The translations under genes were made by a program, and so were the position numbers. From assembly GCF_012927045.1 (NCBI RefSeq), contig NZ_JABBFW010000020.1, positions 1 to 64,000 of the forward strand: 64,000 nucleotides of DNA, given 5' to 3'. The stretch is from Azohydromonas caseinilytica. Its GTDB lineage: Bacteria > Pseudomonadota > Gammaproteobacteria > Burkholderiales > Burkholderiaceae_C. Below, piece after piece: positions 1 to 8,011 of this stretch; within the stretch, counting starts at the first letter, position 1; the number at the start of each line of letters is the position of its first letter. The notes under the pieces are model-generated. The model ran no database searches and had not been told where the DNA came from. It saw only the letters and a list, made by a program, of their open reading frames with translations.

Positions 1-65
1 ATGCCGGGCATGGCGGCCCCGGCGAGCGCCTTGCAGCCGTCCACGGCCCACCCGTGCACCGTCAC
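1..65 (-). CDS. possible 5' fragment of a gene leaving the left edge
   Basis: On the minus strand a frame opens after a stop at 87-89 and can start at GTG 65-63 or GTG 59-57, then runs off the left edge after about 21 codons (MTVHGWAVDGCKALAGAAM...). Every codon in this short stretch ends in G or C, as in the confident genes around it, whereas the other frames do not. No Shine-Dalgarno sequence is obvious and the product cannot be named. It would lie downstream of, and in the same direction as, the LysR gene. Confidence 0.3.
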   Translation of the reverse strand, partial: MTVHGWAVDGCKALAGAAMPG

Positions 66-123
66 GGCTGGCCGCGTCAGTACCGCTCAACATGCTCGGT
101 GCAGGCAAATCGTTCACAGCTTC

Positions 124-1047
124 TCAGGCCGAGGCCGCCCTGCGCCCCAGCACCTGCGCCACCACCGCCTCCAGCTCTCGCCGCAGCCACGCATGCATCG
201 GCTCGGCCTGGTGCCGCAGGTGCCAGATCAGGTACATGGGCATCGGGGGACACTGGATCGGCAGCGGCGCCTGCGCCAGCTCGCGCAGCTGCTGCACATG
301 CAGCAGCGAGGGCATGGTCGCCAGCAGCGCGCTGCCCTGCACGAAGGCGGCCACGCCGGCGAAGCTGGGCACGCTGGCGACGATGCGCCGCGGCGCGCAG
401 GGCTGCTCGTTGAGCCAGCGGTCGAAGTCCAGCGCGCGGCGCGGCTCGTACACCACCGTCACGTGCTCGGCCGCCAGGTACTCCTGCAGCGTGCGCGGCG
501 CCTCGCGCTCGCGCGGGTCGTAGAACACGGCATAGCGGTCCTCGAACAGCCGCTTCTGCACCAGGTCCGCCGCGTCGGGCGGGCGCGGCGAGATGACGAG
601 CTGGCACTGCCCCTCGCGCAGCATCTCCGCCGTCGGCACGCCGGAGTTGATGACGCGCAGCTTCAGATTCGGCGCCTGCGCGCGCAGCCGGCGCAGCAGC
701 GCGGGCAGCAGCAGGTCGCGCTGCAGGTCGTTGGCGGCCATGGTCACCGTCGCGTCCAGCGTGGCGGCGTCGAAGCCGCCGGCTGTGGTGAAGCCGCGCA
801 TCTGCTCCAGCAGCAGCCGGGCGTGCCGGGTCAATACCTCGGCGCGCGCCGTGGGCACGATGCCGCGCCCGCTGCGCACGAACAGCGGGTCGCCCGCGAT
901 GGCGCGCAGCTTCTCCAGCAGGTGGCTCACGGCCGACTGCGTCACGCCCAGCCGCGCGGCGGCGCGCGTGATGGAGCCTTCCTCGTACACCGCCAGCAGC
1001 AGCGCCAGCAGGTGGCCGTCAAGGTCCAAATGATCGAATCGGCTCAT
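124..1047 (-). CDS. LysR-family transcriptional regulator
   Basis: A 307-residue LysR-type regulator. The N-terminal winged helix-turn-helix is visible at about residues 20-45 (SITRAAARLGVTQSAVSHLL), and residues about 95-300 form the periplasmic-binding-like effector domain. It is transcribed divergently from ligA-ligB with 123 bp between the starts, the classic arrangement for a LysR protein controlling its neighbour, so the likely effector is an aromatic intermediate of the ring-cleavage pathway. That role is inference; PmdR of Comamonas is a functional analogue. The start is the ATG at 1047. Confidence 0.85.
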   Translation of the reverse strand: MSRFDHLDLDGHLLALLLAVYEEGSITRAAARLGVTQSAVSHLLEKLRAIAGDPLFVRSGRGIVPTARAEVLTRHARLLLEQMRGFTTAGGFDAATLDATVTMAANDLQRDLLLPALLRRLRAQAPNLKLRVINSGVPTAEMLREGQCQLVISPRPPDAADLVQKRLFEDRYAVFYDPREREAPRTLQEYLAAEHVTVVYEPRRALDFDRWLNEQPCAPRRIVASVPSFAGVAAFVQGSALLATMPSLLHVQQLRELAQAPLPIQCPPMPMYLIWHLRHQAEPMHAWLRRELEAVVAQVLGRRAASA

Positions 1048-1069
1048 GAGTCCAATGAGTCATCCCCGG

Positions 1070-1082
1070 TTTTTCGAAATGA
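1070..1082. promoter_or_regulatory. candidate LysR-type operator between the LysR gene and ligA
   Basis: The divergent intergenic region holds a T-N11-A element at 1070-1082 centred on the palindrome TTTCGAAA (1072-1079). A second palindrome, CTCATGAG, sits over the LysR start codon (1044-1051), with the half-repeat ATGAGT again at 1055-1060. LysR proteins usually bind T-N11-A sites in such spacers and repress themselves. This is a pattern match only. Confidence 0.3.
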
Positions 1083-1170
1083 TGACCCGCCAAATACTCA
1101 CGCCCAGCCCGAGCGCGGTCGCCGCGCTTGATCTGAAGCAAGTCCGCTGGCTTTTCAGGAGACAAGGCCC

Positions 1171-1518
1171 ATGAGCGCCCACAAGAAACCCATTCCCGGC
1201 ACCGTCATCTTCGACGGCGAGCAGGCCATGAAGGGCTATGCCCTCAACAAGATGTGCTTCTCCTTCAACGACGAGGACAACCGCAAGGCCTTCGTCGCCG
1301 ACGAGGAGGCCTACTGCGCGAAATACGGTCTCAACGAGCGGCAGCGCGAGGCCATCCGCAGCCGCAACGTGCTGCAGCTCATCGCCGCCGGCGGCAATGC
1401 CTACTACCTGGCCAAGTTCGCCGGCATCCTGGGCCTGGACATGCAGGACATCGGCGCGCAGCAGACGGGCCTGACCCGCGAACAGTTCCAGGCCAAGCTG
1501 CTGGCCGCCCGCGGTTGA
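1171..1518 (+). CDS. ligA: protocatechuate 4,5-dioxygenase-type extradiol dioxygenase, alpha (small) subunit
   Basis: A 115-residue protein of the LigA family, the small helical subunit that caps the active site of class III extradiol dioxygenases acting on protocatechuate and related catechols. It is recognised from the overall sequence, including the stretch YALNKMCFSFNDEDNRKAF near residues 24-42. It is shorter than Sphingobium LigA (about 139 residues). A GGAGA Shine-Dalgarno sequence precedes the ATG. ligB follows after 23 bp, so the two are co-transcribed and form the heteromer. The exact substrate (protocatechuate, gallate or other) cannot be read from sequence. Confidence 0.82.
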   Translation: MSAHKKPIPGTVIFDGEQAMKGYALNKMCFSFNDEDNRKAFVADEEAYCAKYGLNERQREAIRSRNVLQLIAAGGNAYYLAKFAGILGLDMQDIGAQQTGLTREQFQAKLLAARG

Positions 1519-1541
1519 GAACGCATCCAGGAGACATTGCC

Positions 1542-2381
1542 ATGGCAAAGATCATCGGTGGCATCACCACTTCGCACGTCCCGGCCATCGGCCGCGCCAT
1601 CGCCAAGGGCCTGCAGCAGGACCCGTACTGGAAGCCCTTCTTCGACGCCTACGTGCCGGTGCAGAAATGGGTGGCTGAATCGAAGCCCGACGTGGTCGTC
1701 GTCATCTACAACGACCACGGCCTGAACTTCTTCCTGGACAAGATGCCGACCTTCGCCGTCGGCGCCGCGGCCGAGTACCGCAACGCCGACGAGGGCTGGG
1801 GCATCCCGACCATGCCGCCGTTCCAGGGCGACGCGGCGCTGTCGTGGCAGTTGATCGAATCGCTGGTGGAGGACGAGTTCGACCTGACCACCTGCCAGGA
1901 GATGAAGGTGGACCACGCCTTCACGCTGCCCATGGCGCTGCTGTGGCCGGATCAGAGCTGGCCGGTGCGCGTGATCCCGGTGTGCATCAACACCGTGCAG
2001 GACCCGCTGCCCACCGCCAGGCGCTGCTGGAAGCTGGGCGAGGCCATCGGCCGCGCGGTGGCGAAGTGGGAGACGGACGAGCGCGTGCTGATCCTGGGCA
2101 CGGGCGGGCTGTCGCACCAGCTCGACGGCGAGCGCGCCGGCTTCATCAACAAGGACTTCGACCTGAAGTTCATGGACAGCATGGTCCACGACCCGCAGTG
2201 GGCCACGCAGTTCACGACGCGCGAGCTGGTCGAGCACACCGGCACCCAGGGCGTGGAGCTGCTGATGTGGCTCGCCACCCGCGCCGCGCTGGGCGCCAAG
2301 GTGCATGAGCTGCACCGCAACTACCACATCCCGATCTCGAACACGGCCTCGGGACTGATGGTGCTGGAGACGGGCGGCTGA
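1542..2381 (+). CDS. ligB: protocatechuate 4,5-dioxygenase-type extradiol dioxygenase, beta (catalytic) subunit
   Basis: A 279-residue LigB-superfamily catalytic subunit that cleaves the aromatic ring next to the diol using Fe(II) and O2. Expected residues are visible: metal ligand His12 (ITTSHVPAIG), a second His in VIYNDHGLNF, the catalytic-base His in GTGGLSHQLDG and the Glu ligand in GTQGVELLMW. It lacks the roughly 20-residue C-terminal tail of Sphingobium LigB. The start is ATG 1542, preceded by CAGGAGAC. No downstream meta-cleavage pathway genes (ligC, ligI, ligJ types) are next to it; the following gene is convergent and unrelated. Confidence 0.85.
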   Translation: MAKIIGGITTSHVPAIGRAIAKGLQQDPYWKPFFDAYVPVQKWVAESKPDVVVVIYNDHGLNFFLDKMPTFAVGAAAEYRNADEGWGIPTMPPFQGDAALSWQLIESLVEDEFDLTTCQEMKVDHAFTLPMALLWPDQSWPVRVIPVCINTVQDPLPTARRCWKLGEAIGRAVAKWETDERVLILGTGGLSHQLDGERAGFINKDFDLKFMDSMVHDPQWATQFTTRELVEHTGTQGVELLMWLATRAALGAKVHELHRNYHIPISNTASGLMVLETGG

Positions 2382-2403
2382 GCGCTGACGCGCAGCCAGG
2401 CTT

Positions 2404-3855
2404 TCACACCGCCTTCACCGGCGTCGCCGGCAGCCGCTCCAGCAGCGCCATCACGCCGGTGGGCCGGGGCACCGGTATGGCAAGTTGCAGCTCATGCCCG
2501 AAGGAGGCCGCCACGGCTTCGGCCGCCAGCGCGCCGGAGCGGGCGGCGCTTTCCATCGAGGCCGGCAGCGCGGTGCGGGTCCAGTCGCCGGCCAGCCACA
2601 GGCCGGCGAAGGGCGTCTGGGCCGGCAGCCGCGCGCGCTCGGTGCCGGGCATCGGGCAGGGCACGGCCATCGGGATGCGGTGCACCCGTGCGTGCAGCAG
2701 CCGGGCCTGCGCCGCCAGCGGGGCGAAATCCGCCACCTCCTGCAGCGAGCGCTGCACCAGCTCCTCGTCGCTCCAGTCCCAGGCCAGGCGCACGTGGATG
2801 GAGTTGCACGCCACCAGCGTGCCGCCATGCGTGTGCGGCCGGATGTTGGAGAGCACGTAGAAGTCGGTGTTGAGGTCGCGCGTGGCCCAGGTGCGGGCCC
2901 AGAACCTTTCCTTGGTGACGGGCCGGTCCAGCCACAGGTAGACGCTGATGTAGCGCGCCGGCTCGAACAGGTGCGCGGCATGCGACAGCGCCGGCCAGGG
3001 CACGTTGAGGAAGTCGCGGCGGTAGGCCTGGGGCGGCAGCGCCAGCACCGCGGCCGGGGCGCGCAGCAGGCTGCCGTCCTCCAGCTCGAAGGCGCGGAAG
3101 TGCCCGGCCTCCACGTGCGCGCGCGCCACCGGCGTGCGCAGCAGCACGCGCCCGCCCGCGGCCTCGATGCGCGCGCGGCAGCCCGGCGCGTACAGCGCGG
3201 CCAGGCCGACCTTGGGGAAGCCGAAGCAGTAGTCGCTGCGGCCCTGCATCACGCGGTACACGCGCATCAGCGCCGCGGCCGAGCACTGCTGCAGCGGCAC
3301 GTTGAGCAGCGCCATGGTGGCCGAGGTCCAGAACCACTCGATGCTGCGCTCGCTGGCGCCGAGCTGACGCAGGTAGCGCATGGCGTCCATGCCGTCCAGC
3401 GGCTCCAGGTCCGCCTCCCGCAGCCGCGCCGCGTGCCAGACCACGCGCAGGTTGGAGAGCAGGTCGCGCACGCCGATGCAGCGCAGCGCCTTGGGCAGCG
3501 CCGGCAGGCCGTGCAGCGGCGGCGGCAGGTGGCGCCAGATCGACACCGGGATGCGCCGCCCGGCGTCGAGCAGCGTGATCAGCGGCTGCGGCTGCCAGGC
3601 GATGTCGTCCTCGGTGCCCAGGCGGCGCAGCAGCGCGCGGAAGTTGAGGTGGTCGCTGATGAGCACATGCGGGCCGATGTCCACCACGTCACCGGTGACC
3701 AAGTCGGGCCAGCTCGCGGCGCGCCCGCCGGGCAGGGCGTCGCGCTCCAGCACGCACACCTTCAGCCCGGCGTCAGCGAGGGCCGCGCCACAGGACAGGC
3801 CCGCCACGCCCGCGCCGGCGATGAGCACGTCAGCGTCGTAGGGGGCGGCGCTCAA
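2404..3855 (-). CDS. FAD-dependent amine oxidase / phytoene desaturase-like protein
   Basis: A 483-residue flavoprotein. The N-terminal dinucleotide-binding motif is clear (LIAGAGVAGLSCGAALADAG), followed by an Asp/Glu-R-x-GGR type second FAD motif (ERDALPGGRAASW), and a C-terminal FAD contact reads GLWLAGDWTRTALPASMESA. The middle resembles plant-type phytoene desaturases and the squalene-associated HpnE group (DIGPHVLISDHLNFRALLRR). The substrate is unknown; no other carotenoid or hopanoid genes are nearby. No ATG or GTG precedes the FAD motif in frame, so the TTG at 3855 is the best start. The gene is divergent from the acetoacetate-decarboxylase-like gene. Confidence 0.75.
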   Translation of the reverse strand: MSAAPYDADVLIAGAGVAGLSCGAALADAGLKVCVLERDALPGGRAASWPDLVTGDVVDIGPHVLISDHLNFRALLRRLGTEDDIAWQPQPLITLLDAGRRIPVSIWRHLPPPLHGLPALPKALRCIGVRDLLSNLRVVWHAARLREADLEPLDGMDAMRYLRQLGASERSIEWFWTSATMALLNVPLQQCSAAALMRVYRVMQGRSDYCFGFPKVGLAALYAPGCRARIEAAGGRVLLRTPVARAHVEAGHFRAFELEDGSLLRAPAAVLALPPQAYRRDFLNVPWPALSHAAHLFEPARYISVYLWLDRPVTKERFWARTWATRDLNTDFYVLSNIRPHTHGGTLVACNSIHVRLAWDWSDEELVQRSLQEVADFAPLAAQARLLHARVHRIPMAVPCPMPGTERARLPAQTPFAGLWLAGDWTRTALPASMESAARSGALAAEAVAASFGHELQLAIPVPRPTGVMALLERLPATPVKAV

Positions 3856-4164
3856 CGCCGGACTTTCGGTGCGGCGTCGCTGCGGCGCGCGCGGGCCGAG
3901 GCTCGCGCGCGCCGCAGGGCCAGGGCCGGCCGCGCCGCAACGGCCTGCCGAAAGTTCAGGAGAGGGAGAAAGGGGCGCATCAGGCGGCGTCGGATGGGTG
4001 TGAGCGAGAGCAGCGGCCTCCTCAAGAGGCCGCGCTGCGTCGCGGCGGCGGCAACCCACATTCCTGAACTGCCCGCCGGACGGCGCCTGTCCCAGGGGTT
4101 GGGCCTGGCGACTGCCGTGGCGCGGTCCACCGCTCCCGGCACGGCCGCTGCTGCAGACCGGGCC
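3856..4164. other. divergent intergenic region with a perfect hairpin
   Basis: This 309-bp GC-rich spacer lies between two divergent starts and should hold both promoters, but no convincing -35/-10 pair is visible. It contains a perfect 8-bp stem with a 5-nt loop at 4013-4033 (arms GCGGCCTC and GAGGCCGC) with no T-tract, so an operator or mRNA hairpin is more likely than a terminator. No gene is supported here, although the minus-strand frame stays open through it. Confidence 0.4.
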
Positions 4165-4929
4165 ATGAGCTTTCTGGACGCCGTTCCCCGCCATCCCTGC
4201 CCGGCGCTGGGCGGGACGCCCGTGCCGCTGCGCCTGGACTCGCTCGAAGCCATGGCGGCCGTGTTCGGCGCCGACACCGCCGCCGTGCGCGCGCTGCTGC
4301 CCGCCGCCGGCGCCTCGGTGCTGGCGCCGCTGCAGTGGCGCCCGGGGCGCTGCCTGGTGAGCTTCATCGCCGTGCGTTACCACGAGGGCGACCTCGGGCC
4401 CTACGACGAGCTGGCGGTGACGGTGCCCGTGGGCCGCGCGCCGCTGCCGCGACTGCAGGCGCTGCGCGATCTGCTGCGCATGCGCTTCGAGGGGTTCATC
4501 TGGCAGATGCCCGTCACCACCGAGCGCGCCCGCGACGCCGGCGTGCGGCTGGCGGGTTTTCCGAAATGGGTGGCGGACCTGCGCTGGAGCGAGGACCCGC
4601 GCTGGCGGCGCTGCAGCCTGCACACCGGGCCGGGGCAGCCCGAGCTGAGCCTGGCCTGTCGCGTCGCGCCGGGCAGCGGGCCGGCGCGCGAGTTGTCGTT
4701 GCTGTCGCACACGCTGCTGGACGGCGCGCCGGTGGTGAGCGAGCTGCGCCTGCGCCAGGAGCGCTGGCACGAGCACCCGGGCGGCGGCGGTGCCGAGCTG
4801 AGGCTGGGGCAGGGCCCGCTGGCCGACGCGCTGCGCGCCCTGCGCCTGGGGCCGCGCCCGCTGTGGACCCAGGTGGTGCCGCAGGCGCAGGCGCTGCTGT
4901 TCGCGCCGCGGTCGCTGGGGGCGGAGTGA
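4165..4929 (+). CDS. acetoacetate decarboxylase-family protein
   Basis: A 254-residue member of the acetoacetate decarboxylase (ADC) fold family. Recognised pieces are the segment RFEGFIWQMPVTTERARDAG followed by GFPKWVADL, where a Lys in this region forms the Schiff base in true ADC; the Lys of GFPKW matches that position by eye. Proteins like this are often not acetoacetate decarboxylases but act on other keto acids or are uncharacterised. The start is ATG 4165. It is divergent from the FAD enzyme, so the pair may act together; that is inference. Confidence 0.65.
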   Translation: MSFLDAVPRHPCPALGGTPVPLRLDSLEAMAAVFGADTAAVRALLPAAGASVLAPLQWRPGRCLVSFIAVRYHEGDLGPYDELAVTVPVGRAPLPRLQALRDLLRMRFEGFIWQMPVTTERARDAGVRLAGFPKWVADLRWSEDPRWRRCSLHTGPGQPELSLACRVAPGSGPARELSLLSHTLLDGAPVVSELRLRQERWHEHPGGGGAELRLGQGPLADALRALRLGPRPLWTQVVPQAQALLFAPRSLGAE

Positions 4930-4962
4930 GGGTCGGGCCCTGGGTTTGCCGCTGCCCAAGCT

Positions 4963-5037
4963 CCGCTCGGGCTGAGCTTGTCGAAGCCCCGCCGCCTCAC
5001 CAAGCCGCCAGCCCTTCGACAAGCTCAGGGCGAACGG
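4963..5037. repeat. REP-like dispersed palindrome
   Basis: Two 24-nt arms at 4963-4986 and 5014-5037 are inverted copies of each other with 21 of 24 matching, separated by 27 nt. The core is GAGCTTGTCGAAG / CTTCGACAAGCTC. Elements with the core CTTCGACAAGCTCAGG are scattered through many Burkholderiales and alphaproteobacterial genomes between genes, often at transcript ends. Here it separates the ADC-like gene from the glycosidase gene and could act as a bidirectional mRNA stabiliser or terminator. Confidence 0.75.
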
Positions 5038-5058
5038 AAGAATGAATGCGAGCCCCGC

Positions 5059-6309
5059 ATGACCCAGCGCGCCGGCCTCTTCCCCACTTTCTTCCTCTCC
5101 GGCTTCGAGTGCTCCACCTTCCTGTGGAAGGACCGGGGCCGGCGCAACCTCGCGGCCGAGACGCAGCACGACCGCTGCGCGCGCGCGGACTACGCCTTCC
5201 TGCGCAGCGTGGGCATTGCCGTGGCGCGCGAGGGCATCCCGTGGCCGCTGGTGGACCAGGGCGAGGGCCGCTACGACTTCACCTGCCTGGCGCCGCTGAT
5301 CGAGGCCATGAACGCCGAGCGCATCCTGCCGGTGTGGGACCTGTGCCACTACGGCTACCCGGACGCACTGGAGCCATCCCACCCCGACTTCAGCCGCCGC
5401 TTCGCCGCCTACTGCCGCGCCGCGGCCGAGCATGTGACGGCACGCGTGCGCGGCCCGCACTGCTTCACGCCGATCAACGAGATCACCTTCTGGGGCTTCG
5501 CGGGCGGCGAATGGGGCTGGATGGGGCCCTTCGGCAAGAGCCGGGAAGCGCGCTACCGGCTGCGCGAGGCGCTGTGCGAGGCCGCCATCGCCGGCGTGCA
5601 CGCCATCCGCGAGGTGGACCCGGACGCACGCATGCTGCACGTGGAGCCGCTGATCCACGTCGTGCCGCCGCGCGACCGGCCCGACCTCTCGGACGAGGCG
5701 CGCCACGAGATGGAGGACGACGCCTGGCATGCCTGGGACGTGCTGGCCGGACGCCTGCGCCCGGAGCTGGGCGGCGCGCCGCAGGTGCTGGATATCGTGG
5801 GCTGCAATGCCTACTCCTTCGGCCAGATGGAGTACCGCGCCCACGGCCCGCACCAGGCGCTGGCGCCGGATGACGCGCGCATCGTGCCGCTGTGCGAGCT
5901 GCTGCAGCGCGTGTGGCGGCGCTACGGGCGGCCGATGGTGATCTCCGAAACCAGCGGCCTGGGGCGCGGTCGCAAGGACTGGCTGTGCGACGTGATGCAG
6001 GAGTCGCTGGCCGCCGTGGACCAGGGCATCGACCTGCACGGCGTGTGCCTTTTCCCGGCCGTGGACATGCCCGACTGGCACACCGGCCACTGGCTGCACA
6101 ACGGGCTGTGCGACCTGGAGAAGCAGGCCGACGGCACGCTGCGCCGCGTGCCCTACCTGACCTACATCGACGAGCTGCGCCACTGGCAGCGCTTGCTCAA
6201 CCGCGTCACGGTGCTGGACGAGGACCCGTTCAGCGACCCGGTGGACCTGAACGACGTGATCCAGGCCGCGCACCGGCTCAAGCTGCGGCCGGACCAGGAC
6301 TGGACCTGA
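5059..6309 (+). CDS. clan GH-A glycoside hydrolase-like protein (beta-glucosidase-like)
   Basis: A 416-residue TIM-barrel protein with GH1/clan GH-A signatures. The probable acid/base Glu141 is in CFTPINEITFWGF and the probable nucleophile Glu297 in MVISETSGLG, the expected order and spacing on strands 4 and 7. There is no signal peptide, so it is cytosolic. The sequence departs strongly from classic beta-glucosidases (no TLNEP or ITENG boxes), so the sugar substrate is unknown. The start is ATG 5059, just after the palindromic repeat. A second GH-A protein lies on the minus strand at 10885-12192. Confidence 0.7.
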   Translation: MTQRAGLFPTFFLSGFECSTFLWKDRGRRNLAAETQHDRCARADYAFLRSVGIAVAREGIPWPLVDQGEGRYDFTCLAPLIEAMNAERILPVWDLCHYGYPDALEPSHPDFSRRFAAYCRAAAEHVTARVRGPHCFTPINEITFWGFAGGEWGWMGPFGKSREARYRLREALCEAAIAGVHAIREVDPDARMLHVEPLIHVVPPRDRPDLSDEARHEMEDDAWHAWDVLAGRLRPELGGAPQVLDIVGCNAYSFGQMEYRAHGPHQALAPDDARIVPLCELLQRVWRRYGRPMVISETSGLGRGRKDWLCDVMQESLAAVDQGIDLHGVCLFPAVDMPDWHTGHWLHNGLCDLEKQADGTLRRVPYLTYIDELRHWQRLLNRVTVLDEDPFSDPVDLNDVIQAAHRLKLRPDQDWT

Positions 6310-6327
6310 GCGGCGCGGCGCCCGGGC

Positions 6328-7038
6328 TCAATCCGGCCGACCGGCCCCTGTTTCCAGCCGCGCCAGCACGCCGGCCACGATGCGGTCGCAACGCGCTCCG
6401 GCAAAGCCGAACAGGTCGCGCTCGGCCAGGTCGATCTCGCGCGCCAGCGCCTCGCGCAGCAGGCTGCGCGCGCGGAACTGCCGGGTGCGGACAGTGGCCT
6501 CGGGAATGTCCAGGCACTGCGCGGTTTCCTCCACGCTCAGCTCTTCCACGCAGCGCAGCATGAACACGGTACGGAAGGCCTCGGGCAGGGCGTCCAGATG
6601 GCGCTCCAGCAGCGCGCGCATCTCGCCGCGCGCGGCAGCGTCCTCGGGCTCGTCGCGGCGGTCCGAGGGCACCGCCTGTGCCTCGGCGCCGTCCAGCCCG
6701 TTGAGCATGGGCACGACGTTGTCGCGCCGCGCCTGGCGGCGCTGCCGGTCGTGGCAGGCATTGAGCAGCAGCCGCATCAGCCAGGTGGAGAGGCTGCAGT
6801 CCCAGCGGAAGGCGCCCAGATGCCGGTAGGCAGCCAGGTAGGCCTCCTGCAGCGCGTCCTCGGCCTCGGCGGCGTCGCGCAGCGTGGCGCGCGCCAGCCG
6901 GTACAGGCGGCGGTTGTGCCGGCGCATCAGCAGCTCGAAGGCCGCCACGTCGCCCGCGACGATGCGCCGCACCAGCGCGGGCTCGTCGTCAGCCGGGCTC
7001 GCCGGCAGCGGGCCGGGCAGGGAGATCACCGGACTCAT
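6328..7038 (-). CDS. ECF-type RNA polymerase sigma factor
   Basis: A 236-residue extracytoplasmic-function sigma factor. Region 2 is clear (DAEDALQEAYLAAYRHLGAF) and region 4 carries the helix-turn-helix (ELSVEETAQCLDIPEATVRT). After region 4 there is a tail of about 35 residues. The ATG at 7038 overlaps the TGA of the cupredoxin gene (ATGA), so the two are translationally coupled. No anti-sigma gene is adjacent on either side. The operon order DUF4142, cupredoxin, sigma suggests a metal or redox stress response; that is inference. Confidence 0.88.
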   Translation of the reverse strand: MSPVISLPGPLPASPADDEPALVRRIVAGDVAAFELLMRRHNRRLYRLARATLRDAAEAEDALQEAYLAAYRHLGAFRWDCSLSTWLMRLLLNACHDRQRRQARRDNVVPMLNGLDGAEAQAVPSDRRDEPEDAAARGEMRALLERHLDALPEAFRTVFMLRCVEELSVEETAQCLDIPEATVRTRQFRARSLLREALAREIDLAERDLFGFAGARCDRIVAGVLARLETGAGRPD

Positions 7039-7382
7039 GGCGTGTCCTCCACGCTCAGGGTGGCGTTCATCGTGGGGTGCAGGCTGCAGAGGTAGCGCAG
7101 CCGGCCCGGGTGGCCCACGACGGCGCTCCAAGTGGCCCCGGCGGCGATGGGGCCCGAATCCAGCATCCCGGGCGCCGTGACGGTGTGCGGCACCAGGTCG
7201 CGGTTCACCCAGGCCACGCGGTCGCCGCGCCGCACCGCCAGCGTCGCCGGCTTGAACTGCATGTCTTCGATCACCACGGTGTGCGTGGCCGGTGCGGCAT
7301 CGGCCAGCCCTGGGCAAACCAGCCACGCCGCGCCCAGGACCATCCCGGCCGCCGCGCGGCCGTGCCGACGCCGCTCAGCCAC
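7035..7382 (-). CDS. exported cupredoxin-domain (blue copper-like) protein
   Basis: A small exported cupredoxin of 115 residues if begun at GTG 7382. Type-1 copper ligands are visible: His in LVPHTVTAP and the C-x2-H-x2-M cluster in YLCSLHPTM. The N-terminus is a signal peptide (arginines, then AAAGMVLGAAWLVCPGLADA). The frame is open to ATG 7418, but GTG 7382 overlaps the stop of the DUF4142 gene in the coupled form GTGGCTGA and gives a better signal peptide, so it is preferred. It ends by overlapping the sigma factor start. Probable role: periplasmic copper binding or electron transfer. Confidence 0.8.
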   Translation of the reverse strand: MAERRRHGRAAAGMVLGAAWLVCPGLADAAPATHTVVIEDMQFKPATLAVRRGDRVAWVNRDLVPHTVTAPGMLDSGPIAAGATWSAVVGHPGRLRYLCSLHPTMNATLSVEDTP

Positions 7383-7908
7383 CGCGCTTGCCCAGCTGCG
7401 CCTGCAGCGCCTTGGCATGCTCCAGGTGCGCCTCGAAGGCGGGCCGCACCTTCACCAGCAGCGCCTTGAGCTCGCCGTTCCGAGCGCTGGGGATCAGCGT
7501 CTTGTCCAGCGCGTCGATCACCGTCTGGTGGTAGCTCACCTCGTGATCGACGTAGGCGCGGTCGAAGGCCTCGCCCTGCAGCGCCTGCAGCCGCTTGAGG
7601 TTGTCCTGGCCGCCCTGCTTGAGGCTGGCGCTGGTCGGGTTGTCCTCGGGCTTGAGCTTGAGCCGGCCCGCCAGCGCGCTGGCCTGCTGATTGACGCTGC
7701 CGTGGTCCGACACCATCAGCCGGGCGAAGGACTGCACCGGCTCGGAGCGGCTGCGCTGCCCGGCCAGCTGCCCCGCGTCGATGTCCACCTGGTTGGCCGT
7801 CACGACGATGGCGGCGATCTGGGCATCGCTGGGGCCGGCCTGCGCGGCGGCGCCGAGGGCCGTGCAGGTCGCCAGCGCGCACAGCGCCCGCTTGAGGCTT
7901 TGCTTCAT
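7375..7908 (-). CDS. exported DUF4142 family protein
   Basis: A 177-residue protein of the DUF4142 family, predicted ferritin-like helical bundles found in the periplasm, function not established. A signal peptide is visible (MKQSLKRALCALATCTALGAAAQA). The mature part is helical, for example FARLMVSDHGSVNQQASALA and DRAYVDHEVSYHQTVIDALD, with several His/Asp/Glu pairs that could bind metal. The start ATG 7908 has a good AGGAG Shine-Dalgarno sequence. It is the first gene of the three-gene operon ending in the sigma factor. Confidence 0.8.
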   Translation of the reverse strand: MKQSLKRALCALATCTALGAAAQAGPSDAQIAAIVVTANQVDIDAGQLAGQRSRSEPVQSFARLMVSDHGSVNQQASALAGRLKLKPEDNPTSASLKQGGQDNLKRLQALQGEAFDRAYVDHEVSYHQTVIDALDKTLIPSARNGELKALLVKVRPAFEAHLEHAKALQAQLGKRGG

Positions 7909-8011
7909 GCTCCATCTCCTGGGTTGGCGCCGCCCCGTGGGCGGCCTGCATGGGGATGGACGTCGCGGCGCGGCGCGGCGTTCCCGGCAAGCCAAGCCTG
8001 GCTGCTGCCCG

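Noticed and set aside
2404-6273. 1289-codon open frame on the minus strand
   Set aside because: Only its last 484 codons (from TTG 3855) resemble a protein. The rest runs opposite the ADC-like and glycosidase genes and stays open because GC-ending codons rarely give stops on the other strand.
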